Shown here: one piece after another, positions 45,601-54,375 of the stretch
How the letters are laid out: each line of letters opens with the position of its first letter
How positions within the stretch are numbered: position 1 is the stretch's first letter
DNA from: Chlamydomonas sphaeroides
Lineage: Eukaryota; Chlorophyta; Chlorophyceae; Chlamydomonadales; Chlamydomonadaceae
Length of the DNA stretch: 64,000 bases
Assembly (NCBI GenBank): GCA_001662425.1
Contig: BDDC01000112.1
Location: 44,357 to 108,356 of the forward strand
Direction of reading: 5' to 3'
Position numbers and translations under genes: made by a program
The notes under the pieces: model-generated
What the model was told of the DNA's origin: nothing
The model's input: the letters and a program-made list of their open reading frames with translations, nothing else
The model's database searches: none

Positions 45601-48600
45601 AGAAGGTCAGGCACGCTGCGTGCCAGTTCGAGTGAGGCTCGTTGCATGCACGCCCACGTCAGAGCACCAGGCGGGCACCAGGGGGGAGGAGAGAGCCGCA
45701 TGCCTTGCTGCCGACAGCACACCGCGCGGACCCGCGCTGTTAGTGGAGCACGCCGCCAACCGTGCCTCCCCCTCCGCCCCCGCGGCCCTGCCGTCCCTCC
45801 CTCGCCCGCACACACCCACCAGCGCGTGGCAGTCGCGGTCGGGGAAGAGCGCCTTGATGGAGGCGCGCAGCTGGAGGGGGAGGGAAGGCGGGGTGGAGGC
45901 GGGTGGGCGGGGAGTGAGCCTTGGGGGCATGGCAGTGGTAGGGTGTGGCGCCCGGCCCCTGCATGCCGGCCCTGCATGCCGCATCTACTCGGCCCGCTCC
46001 CCTGACCCTCCCCCAGCTGTCCGCCCCACGAGCCCCAGCTCTCCTTCCCCACCTGGTTCTTGGACCGCATGCCCTCGTTGGTGCTGGGCAGCTCCCGCAG
46101 CACCTGGGGGCCATATGGGGGGAGGAGGGAGAGCAGGCGGGGTATGGTGGGGGTGGCGAGCAGTGTCCCCCACTCCCTGCCCCGCGCCCCTTGTTCCCAA
46201 CTCTTTCGCCCACCGGCGTTGCGTGTGCCCCCCTCCCCCACGTCGCCACCCAGCTAGTCTTCCCCGCCCGCCCCCGCTGCGCTTACCCCGGTGCACGTGG
46301 CCCCTTGCACTGCCCCCGCACGTCCCCTTGCGCGTGGCCCCATCTCTGCCCTGCAGTCGCACTGAGGCCCCCCTCCGAGACACACGTACCCTATACCCGC
46401 CCCTCCCTCCCTCCTCCACCGGCCTCGTCCCCCAACCCCCTCGCACCTCCTCCATGTAGTCGCCCGGGGTGAGCTGGCGAGGGAGGGGTCGGAAGGGCGA
46501 TGGCGTGGTAAGGGCGCGGGGGGGGCAGGGGGTTCCCAGTTGTGGGCGCGCCGACATGACGGCGGGGGCTGCCAGCAGTCTGGGCACCCGCACTGCCATC
46601 GCGCATGGTGTATGCAGCGGTGGGCTGGCACATGGGGAGGTTGCCGCGTGCGGCAGCCACACGAACCCTGCCACTCGCTCCCCCTTCCCCCCCTCTGCCT
46701 GTCACCCTCTGCCCCCCGCCCATGCGGCCCCGCCCCGAAGCCCCACCGGCCGCCCGTCGTCCGCCATCTGCAGGTGGAAGTCGCGCAGCAGCCACACGAA
46801 GGCGGGCGACATGTCCCGTGCCAGGCCCGCATCGGCGGCCGCGGCGGCGGGCGAGGGCGAGGAGGAGCCGTCTGCGGGCGCCGGGGTGGAGCGGCGGGGA
46901 CGCGGGTTGGGAGGCGGGTGCAGACGCGGGTGCTGAGCGAGACGTGGAGAGACAGGACGGGTGGTGGTGGTGAGTGGCTGCACGCTGTGGGGGCGATGTG
47001 CTACCCCGCGCTTACCCGCCCTGCCCCGGATGAGCTTGGCGAACTCGCACACGCTGGCCAGGTTGTCCACCTGGGGCCGGGGGGAAGGCAGAGGAAAGTG
47101 GGAAGACTCGCGTGTGTCTCTGTGCCTCTGGGCGGGGGCGAGCTGCAGCTCGCAAACTCTGGCCAGGTTGTCCACGAGAGAGGCGTGAGAGAGGGGACAA
47201 TAAGGGCGAGGGCAGCGTACGGTTGGGCGGCGGATCGGGGGCAGTCAGCTGCCCTCCCACCCCTCCGCACCGCCCAATGCACCGCTCCTGCTGGCCCCTC
47301 GCGCCCTCCCGCAACTGCCCTCCCCCCTCCCTCCCGTCTCCCGCTTCCGGCACCTCCCTGCTGCCATGCCCTCCCTCCCGGCATACCGGGGGCCCCCAAC
47401 ATGTTGAGCAACAAAGGCGACAACTAAGAAACCGGATGGCGCCATTTCCTGTCCCTTTGTCTAATAAGCTTAAGCCAGCGCGCTCACCATCCCAACACAG
47501 CACACCCCTCCCCCCCCCTCCATGCCCCTCCCTCCATCCCTCCCTCTCCCACCGAGGACTCATCGATGGAGCCCAGCTGGTTGTACACCAGCAGCGACGA
47601 CAGCAGCAGCGCCAGCGAGAAGATCTGGGGAAAAGGTGGGAGCGGAGGGGAAGGCGTGTGGGTATAGACAGCAGCGATGACAGCAGCAGCGCCAGCGAGA
47701 AGATCTGGGGCCAAGAGTTGAAGTGGCAGCAGGCTGTTGGGGTAGGCGGGCCGTTCGTCATGGGGTAAGATCTGGCCGGCCTTAGCTCTGGTTGGAGCCG
47801 TTTTAAGTTCAGTTCGGCGCGTCCTCGTACTCTCCTCTCTACAAACTTAGCAGACACCCCTTTGGGTAGCTGCTTCCCCATCCTCCTATCCTCCTGCGTT
47901 TCCCTCCCTCCCCTTCCCGAGAAGTGGGCGATCTGGTCGTAGCTGCCACTAACCCTGCAGCGCCCTCTCCTCTCGCTCCCCTCCCTCTTCCCCCCACCTG
48001 GTTGGAGTAGTCAGCGGTCTGGTCGTAGCTGTCAATGCCTTCCGCGTCCAGCATCAGCTAACAGCAGACAGGCAGGGCACGGAGGCAGGGCACGCATCAT
48101 GGTTACCGCACGCAGGCGCCAGGGCATACGCCTTGCGCGCCCAGCGGACGCTGGCCGGAAGGAGCGAGCTGGAGCAGGGTGCGGGCCGCGTGCAGGGCGG
48201 GGGCTGCCCCTCTGTCCGCATGGGGCGGCGCCAGGCAGGTACCCAGGAGGGATTAAACCCTGCCCCGCGCCCCTGACTGTAGCCCTGCCCCCGAGGCCGC
48301 CCATTCTGCCAGGTGGTACGGCTGCCAACACCAGGCCACCGTACACTGCCGTACGCCACCGTAGTATCCCGGTCCCGACCCTGCCCCCATCGACCCCCCA
48401 CCAAGTGGTACGTCTGGCCCGAGGGCAGCGTGCGGGGGATGGGGCGGGACCACAGCCACAGGCCTGCAGGGGGGCAGGGGGTGTCAAGGGGTGCGAGCGG
48501 CGGGCAGCAGGGTTCGTGCAGGCAGCATCAGACAGACGAGCAGGAGGCAGCTGGATAAGGAATCCCCAAACGTGAAGCATCGAGCACTGGATGCTGAGTG

Positions 48601-49521
48601 CGGGCTCCACTTCAGGCCCAGGTGGCGCCAGCGTCGTCAGCGCTCTTTCGCCTCCCCGCGGCCGTGCCCTCGAGCCTCACGCACCCTTGGTGCACGGCTT
48701 TACGGTACTGCAGCACGCAGGGGCAGCAGGGAGGCACGGTGGAGGTCAGTCGTCAAGCAGAGCACGACGCATGATGACAGGCGCTGCTAGGGATGGGGAT
48801 TACACCCCGGGGCAGGTGGGGCATCAGCACGGGGCCGCCCAGCAGCGTGCCGGCGAGGGCTATGAGGGTCGGGCCGCGGCCGCCGCGGTGCCAATGGCTG
48901 CCGCGCCACGGCAGCGATGCGGGGGCAGTGCCGGAGCGACGGCCGTGGTGGCTCCGGTTGCCGGTCAGGGGCGGGTAAACGCTGGGCGCCCTGCACTGGC
49001 CTGCATGGCGCCGGCCAATGCGGTGGCCGTGCGCAACGCCCGTGGAGCCGCGCGCGCTAGGGGGGCTGCGGCCGCGCACCTGCCCACGGCGAACCCGCTG
49101 CCGCCGCCGCTGCCGCCCCCGGCAGCGGCTTGCCCCTGCCCGCCGCCCTGCAGCTTGGCTAGAAGCTGGTTGAGGAGGAAGCTTTTGCCCTGGCGCGCGC
49201 GGCCGCAGACCGCGATGACGGCGATAGGCCCCTGCAGCGACCTGTTGCGGCGGAGAAGGGAGGGGTGAGGCACCTGTTGTGGCGGGTGTCGCCGCGGTCA
49301 AAAGGCCAAGCAGGCGGGAGGTAGGACGGAGATGCGCTTGCGATGTAGTTGGAGGCTTTCAGGAGTGGCTTGCAGCGCCGGAGCAGAGGCGCGGATAGCA
49401 GTTGCCATGCAGAGAGGTCGGAAATTTCATAGTCCAGTCCCCACCTCAGCAGCTTTGACGCCTGCTCAGGCACGCTGAACTTCTTGGTCGCCTCATCAAA
49501 AGCGAGGAACGAGGTCGCCAT
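38317..49521 (-). CDS. Guanylate-binding-protein-like large GTPase with Ala-rich coiled coil (plant/algal GBPL type)
   Basis: 24 exons on the minus strand: 49521-49445, 49241-49080, 48707-48685, 48463-48402, 48057-47998, 47624-47553, 47070-47016, 46871-46747, 46473-46447, 46103-46053, 45870-45820, 45563-45483, 45206-45149, 44801-44704, 44471-44385, about 44235-44162, 43843-43691, 43283-43176, 42880-42761, 42504-42263, 42032-41843, 41349-40464, 38954-38839, 38454-38317; about 1,035 aa. G motifs: P-loop GRARQGKSF, PCTKGLWLWSRP, DAEGIDSYDQ (G3), FVWLLRDF (G4), FPDRDCHAL. Helical-domain landmarks are GLDALVEL, LTGPALAALAEG and AECRRALDDA. A long Ala/Glu/Arg coiled coil follows, then basic ADKRRRV and ARKRGAR (possible nuclear signals) and a conserved-looking end, IAELKDWLTRHGHEAAVFEL. 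The likely role is a membrane- or condensate-associated defence/nuclear GTPase as in plant GBPLs. Two introns use GC donors. The exon 15/16 phase does not fit; that junction is unresolved. Confidence 0.85.
39248..39371 (+). repeat. Four tandem copies of a 31-bp repeat inside the penultimate GBPL-like intron region
   Basis: Unit CACCAGCACGGGAGTTTGG plus CTTCAGCACAG (and variants) starts at 39248, 39279, 39310 and 39341. It lies in the 1.5-kb intron between the last coiled-coil exon (ends 40464) and exon 23 (starts 38954). Confidence 0.9.
43581..43620 (-). repeat. Intronic echo of GBPL-like exon 17 3' end plus donor
   Basis: CACCGCCATGAAGCGCCACC and flanking bases repeat 43683-43721, which is the end of exon 17 (GRRFMA) and its GTGAGG donor, about 102 nt away in the downstream intron. 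Only one or two mismatches. Confidence 0.88.
44891..44920 (-). repeat. Intronic echo of GBPL-like exon 13 3' end plus donor
   Basis: About 27 of 30 bases match 45140-45169, the exon end (RPKCFRG) with its GGGGTGCGG donor context, 249 nt away in the downstream intron. Confidence 0.8.
45295..45323 (-). repeat. Intronic echo of GBPL-like exon 13 start plus acceptor
   Basis: AGCGCGTCCAGGCCCTGGG with upstream bases repeats 45182-45211 (acceptor plus GLDALVELL) with about two mismatches, offset 113 nt in the upstream intron. Confidence 0.88.
45354..45397. repeat. Direct 18-bp duplication in a GBPL-like intron
   Basis: GGGAGGGGCAATGCCGCC occurs twice, separated by 8 bp, in the intron between exons 12 and 13. 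Confidence 0.75.
47145..47175 (-). repeat. Intronic echo of GBPL-like exon 7 start
   Basis: CTGGCCAGGTTGTCCAC with upstream bases repeats the first codons of exon 7 (VDNLASVCE) at 47040-47070, offset 105 nt in the upstream intron. The acceptor itself is lost. Confidence 0.82.
47669..47710 (-). repeat. Near-perfect intronic echo of GBPL-like exon 6 start plus acceptor
   Basis: 42 bases match 47589-47630 with one change, offset 80 nt. The copy retains the CCCCAG acceptor and the IFSLALLLSSLL coding sequence. Use of this acceptor would shift the frame because 80 is not divisible by 3. Confidence 0.93.
47919..47949 (-). repeat. Diverged intronic echo of GBPL-like exon 5 3' end
   Basis: TCTGGTCGTAGCTG core and flanks match about 25 of 31 bases of 48005-48035 (GIDSYDQTADYS), 86 nt away in the downstream intron. 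Confidence 0.65.
48309..48324 (-). repeat. Short intronic echo of GBPL-like exon 4 3' end
   Basis: CCAGGTGGTACGGCTG matches 14 of 16 bases at 48401-48416 (QTYHL and donor), 92 nt downstream in the gene. Short, so weaker. Confidence 0.45.
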
Positions 49522-50479
49522 TTGTCCTCCGCGCAGCTCTTGCGCAGTTCGCGCGTGTTAGCTATTTTATCTAGTGCACATAGCGACATGCATGTTGTGG
49601 GGCTTGCAAGCAAGAGCGGCAGTCGGAGTTGTGACGTGTGAGTCTGGGTTAACTTGGATTTTGGCGCGAAAAGCCCGTTTCCTTTCCCAACAGGCCCCGC
49701 AGCCCCACGAGGCTGCTGCAAAGCTCCCGTTCGCAGCATTCAACTGCTGCCAAACATGTGCAGGTGTCCCGTGCTGGGGCGGGGAAATGCAAGGGGTCCA
49801 GGGTTTCATACGCGGGCAACTGGTGACGACTGGTGGGCCCCGTGGAAGCTGCCCGGGGCTGGCGCAAGCTTGACCCCTCGTCGTCCGCTGCTGCAGCACA
49901 CGCAGGCATGGCCTGCTACAAGAGGATGTGCGGCTGCATGCCTTGCTCGGGGCGGGATTGGGTGGGGTGGGCGGGGCGGGGCGGGGCCTGGGGTTGTCCA
50001 TGCGTGGGGACGTGGCGCGCGTTTCCTCGCCTCAATGGAGTGGACCAGCTCACAACCTCAAGTCCCGACACCCTCGTCGCTTCACTGCTCACTCGTCACT
50101 TTCCTTGCCATTGAACGATTATCGCTTGCTTGCAGCCAAAAACAGAAATCTGCTCGTAGAAGCACCGCACTTCACCCCACGCCCAACCTTCTTCCCGTTT
50201 GCTTCGTGGGCCTTCATAGCAACCGGACGACAAGTCACGAGGCCGCGCCAAGGGCTTCACGGAGCAGGTCCTTGTCAGCTCCGCCCCTTGCCTACGCAAA
50301 GCGGAGCGACTGCCCAGCTTCGCCGCGACCCCGCGGCGTGCTAAGCGGCCCGCTGCACGCCTGAGACTCTGCAGTTTCAAGAGCGCGCTTGCGGAACGCT
50401 AGAGGCTTTGGAACACAAGCGTCGGATCTTGCTCGGGGCCGCGGCCGCCCCTCCGCGCCGGGCGCCGACATCCTCAGAG
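49522..50479. promoter_or_regulatory. Divergent promoter region between the GBPL-like GTPase and the polyQ/NURR-like gene
   Basis: 958 nt between two outward-pointing start codons. It includes a GGGGCGGGGC-rich stretch near 49960-49990. No named element or RNA gene was recognised. Confidence 0.5.
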
Positions 50480-51477
50480 ATGCTAGCCACCAATCTGGAG
50501 AATGCCTGCCAGCGGCTGGCGCACCAGGCGAAGGTGTGGGGGAGAGTCGCCAAAGTCGCGCGACGCGCGACTCGCACGGCGACAACGTTGTGCCTTCGCT
50601 CAATGAAACTAGAGGCTCTTGCTAATTAATACTATCGTCTTATCACGCAGGACGAGCTTTACGGTCTCCTCGAACCTCTCGCGCCTCCGACGGAGCTCGG
50701 TCTGCTGCTTCGTCTTGAGCCAGTCGTCTGCGACATCGCGGCGCAGCTTGCCGAGGCCTTCAAGGTTTCTGTTGCAAAACGTCTCCTGCCCGAGGCTGGG
50801 AAGGTGCTGGGCCCATCGCCAGCATCGCAGCTCGCGCTCGGGCCCACCACGGTCCTCAACGGCCTGGCCCAGCAGCATGAGAACGACCTCGCGCTCGGTG
50901 GCTTCGCGCCGGGCAGCGCCCAGCCGCTGCGCCCGGACCAGGGCCCGCCGCAGAACGCTGCCTCCGCCGCGGCATCCTCGCTGCTCTTCGGAGCAGCCGC
51001 CGCCGCCGCTGCGCCCGCCGGGCCCTCGCCGTCGCCGCTGTCGACCGCAGCGGCCGTCGCCGGAGCCGCCGGCGGTAGCGGCGCCGCAGGCGCCCTGGCA
51101 CTCCACCCCTTCGAGTCTCGCTTCTCCTTCGCCAACCTTGCCGACCGCCGCAACGGCACCGCCGCCGGCATCTTGGGCGGCGCCCTCGCCGCAGAGCCCG
51201 CCTCCGCCGCCGACGCCCTGGCCTTCCTTGGCCTGAGTGAGTCCTCGGCCGGCCTTGGCAACGGCGCCGCCGCCGTTGACGCGTTCCTCAACCTTGGCGG
51301 CGCCCGCGCCAGCAGCTTCGGCACCCGCCCCGGCGGCGCCGCCGCCGCCGCCGCCGCCTCGCCGTCGGCCTCGCTGTCCCTGGCGTCGCTGCGGCCCGGC
51401 TCCTCCTTGGACCCCGGCCTCGCGGCTCCCCCCGTCTCTCTGACCGGAACCGAGCCCCTGACACGCGGCAGCACCTC

Positions 51478-51510
<33 letters not shown>

Positions 51511-54375
51511 GGCGCCGCCGCCGGCGGGAGCTGCCAGCGGTGCCGCCGCCACGGCCTCGCCCGCGCCGCTCTTCGGCGGCGCGCCCGGCCCCAGCCTGTC
51601 GGGAGGCGGCGCGGTCGTCGGCGCAGGGCTGCAGCAGCAGCAGCAGCAGCAGCAGCGCCAGGGCTCGGCACCGACGGCGCAGCGCTACGGCAGCGAGGGC
51701 CTGCCTGGCGGCGCCAACGGCTCGGCCGCTAGCTACCAGCAGGCGCTTGCGCAGCAGCAGCAGGCGCTGATGCTCCAGCAGCTGCAGCAGCAACAGCTGC
51801 AGCAGCAGCAGCAACAGGCGTTCATGCACGCCCAGCAGCACCTGGCGCAGCAACTGCAGCAGCAGCAGCAGCAGCAGCATGACGGATCCTCTGGCCACCA
51901 GTCCTTCGAGTCGTCCCGCGGCCTAGTGAGCTTCGCGCCCTCGCCCGACGGCCCGCGCCTCTCGCTCGACGGCCGCTCGCACCCGTACGGCGGCGCCCCG
52001 TACGACAGCCACCTCGCGTACGCGCAGCAGCAGTACGACATGCAGTACGGCAGCGGCGGCACAATGCCGTTCGCGCAGCGCCGCTCGCCAGACGCCTCGC
52101 CGCCCCCGGGCTTTGCCGGCGGCGCCGATCCAGCCGCCTACCTGTCGGGCGCCCATGCCGGCATGCGGCCCGGCTCCGGCGGCCTAGCGCATGACGCGTC
52201 CGCCGCCGGCGAGTTTGGCGCCTATGGCGCCCGCGCCCGGCCCGATCCCAACACCTTCGCACCGCCGCTGCCGCCCCAGCCGCTGCCCGGCATGGGCACG
52301 CCTGCGCGCGCCGGCAGCCGCGGGTCGCCGTCGGGCATCCCCGGCGGCCCGCCGCCGCCGCCGCCACCCAGCTCCGGCGGCCCGCGGTCCAGCCGCAGCG
52401 GTGCCGCCAGCGTCGGCTCGGGCGGCGCCGACAGCCGCTCCAGTTCCTTTTCCGCGGCGCCGGTGCCGCCGCACCTCCTCGGCACGGCGCAGCACGCTTC
52501 GCACCTCGCGCCGCAGCACGCGCAGCAGCACCTTGCCGATGCCGGCGCCGCCGCGGCGCCGGGCCGCGCCGGAAGCGTTAGCGGCGTGCAGCAGCCGTCG
52601 TTTGCCTCGCCGGCGGCCTCGGACGCCTCAGGTCCCGCCACGGGCCCGGCGGGCGCGGGCGGTGTGTCGCCCGCCACATCGTTGTGCGGCTCGGTGGGGA
52701 TGCCGGGCGGCGGCATGGGGCTGAGCATGGCAGCCAAGCTGCAGCAGGTGAGGGAGCTGCAGGTGCATGGGGGTGGCGCATGTGCGCTTGGTCTCATCCT
52801 GTGTCAGCCTCCGTCTGTTCCTGCTGTCCAGTGAGGCAGCCGTGTTGCCTTGCCGACAGACTGCTGCCCGCGCCCCTGCCTCCCGACCCGCAGGGCCAGC
52901 AGCAGCAGCCCGGCCGCGGCGGCCCCGTCGTCGGCACGAAGTCGGCCGGCGGCGCGCCGGGCCCCGCCTCATTTGGCGGCGCCACGGGCCCCGCCGCCGC
53001 CAGCTTCGGCGGCGCCAGCAAGGCGCCGTCCGACATGCCGGGCCGCTTCCGCTGCCTGCCGGCGCCGGTGCAGATCCGCATCCACGCGCTCACCCGCGAG
53101 AACCACGTTGTGCTGGTGGGTTGGAGGCAGGGCTTGGTGTTTCGCAAGAAGGGTCCTGAAGGATTAGGGAAGTCGGGGACTGCTGGGGGGCTCGGCGGGG
53201 TTGGGCGGGGCTGGGGCTCGCGTGGGTCCCGGCCAGCAGATGCGTGGCCGTGACGCCCTTCCCCCTCTGCCGCCTCCTCAACCCCTTGTCTGTCGGCCCG
53301 CGCTCCTCTGGCCCGCAGCTCAAGGACTTCGACGAGAAGGTTCTGAGCAAGATGACGCTGCTGGTGGACAAGTTCGGGGCGGCCGAGTGCGTGGCGATGC
53401 TGGACCGCATCGAGGAGGTGCTCAAGGGCAAGGTGAGGGGTCGGGGCGGGGCAGTGGAAAGGCGGGCTTGGGTTCGTGCCTGCCGCACGCCCGCCGTGCC
53501 TGGCCATGGAGCATGGGCAAAGGCGTAGGGCTGGGTTGCAGGGTGCCAACCCAACCCCTCCGTCTCGGCCTGCCTTGTCCTTCCTCCCTCAGGCGGGCCG
53601 GCTGGCCAACGGCCCCGGCTACCTGGACGTGTCGGTGTCCACCCGCCTGGACGAGCTGAAGCAGCGCGCCAGCGGTGAGCAGGGGAAGGCAGGGGATTGC
53701 TCTCGCAGCGGGCCAGCATGGCGATCGTCAAGGATGGAGGCGGACATGGGGTCAGGGCAGGAGTGGCATGGGGACGGCGCTGCGCCCGCCCGGCGAACTT
53801 TGCGTTGCAGGACCCGCGCTCGCCACCCTCCCGACGCCGCTCCTGCCCTCTGGCCCTGCTCCTGCACCCAACCGCCACAGGCCAGGTGACTGCGCCCGAG
53901 GACTACGCGCGGTCCACGCTGCACAGCCGCATCTACGCCGAGCTGCGCGACCTGGTGGCGCGCCACGGCTTCCTGCAGTGGCAGCACTTCGACCAGGTAC
54001 GGCCGGGCCTGGCGCCCCCTGCCACCGCGCACCCGCCGGCCGGCTCGTCCCCGGCTCTGCTCACAGCCTCCTCCGGTCTATGCTGTTGGCTCTGGACTGC
54101 AACTGATCCCCGTCCTTGTGCCGCACCTCCACCCCCACCCCCCACCCGGCACGCAGGGCATCATCAACATGCTCAAGAAGATGCCCAACGCCACCGCCCT
54201 GGAGCGGCTGCACGAGCTGTCGTACCACAGCTTCAAGAACGTGGACAACCCCAAGAGCTGCATCGTGGCCATTTTTACCACAAAGCCCAAGTACGTGGCG
54301 GGCACCCCCGGCGCTGCTGGAGCGGGAGCCGGCGCCGGACTGGCCGGCCCGCCGGTGCCCGGCATGACCTACTGA
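50480..54375 (+). CDS. PolyQ/Ala/Gly-rich protein with two C-terminal hnRNP Q acidic-domain (NURR)-like modules
   Basis: Seven exons in phase: 50480-50533, 50651-52747, 52894-53115, 53319-53432, 53593-53674, 53881-53996, 54157-54375; about 967 aa. ATG 50480 begins MLATNLENACQRLAHQAK, followed by a helical DELYGLLEPLAPPTEL / VCDIAAQLAEAF segment. The middle is low complexity, with CAG-encoded Gln runs (10 at about 51480-51509, others at 51630-51660 and 51750-51880) and YGG/PYD stretches. The C-terminus has two related helical modules: KDFDEKVLSKMTLLVDKFG ... GPGYLDVSVSTRL, and LHSRIYAELRDLVARHGF ... NMLKKMPNATALERLHEL then NVDNPKSCIVAIF. The pattern (D..vl..L......aL..L......v.N.s.fl) recalls the hnRNP Q/R acidic NURR domain. 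No RRM is seen. An RNA-granule or mRNA-regulation role is inferred. Confidence 0.7.
51478..51882 (+). repeat. CAG-rich polyglutamine tracts in coding sequence
   Basis: Uninterrupted or nearly uninterrupted CAG runs at about 51480-51509, 51631-51657, 51771-51830 and 51850-51880 encode Gln blocks in the polyQ/NURR-like protein. They are length-unstable candidates. Confidence 0.85.
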
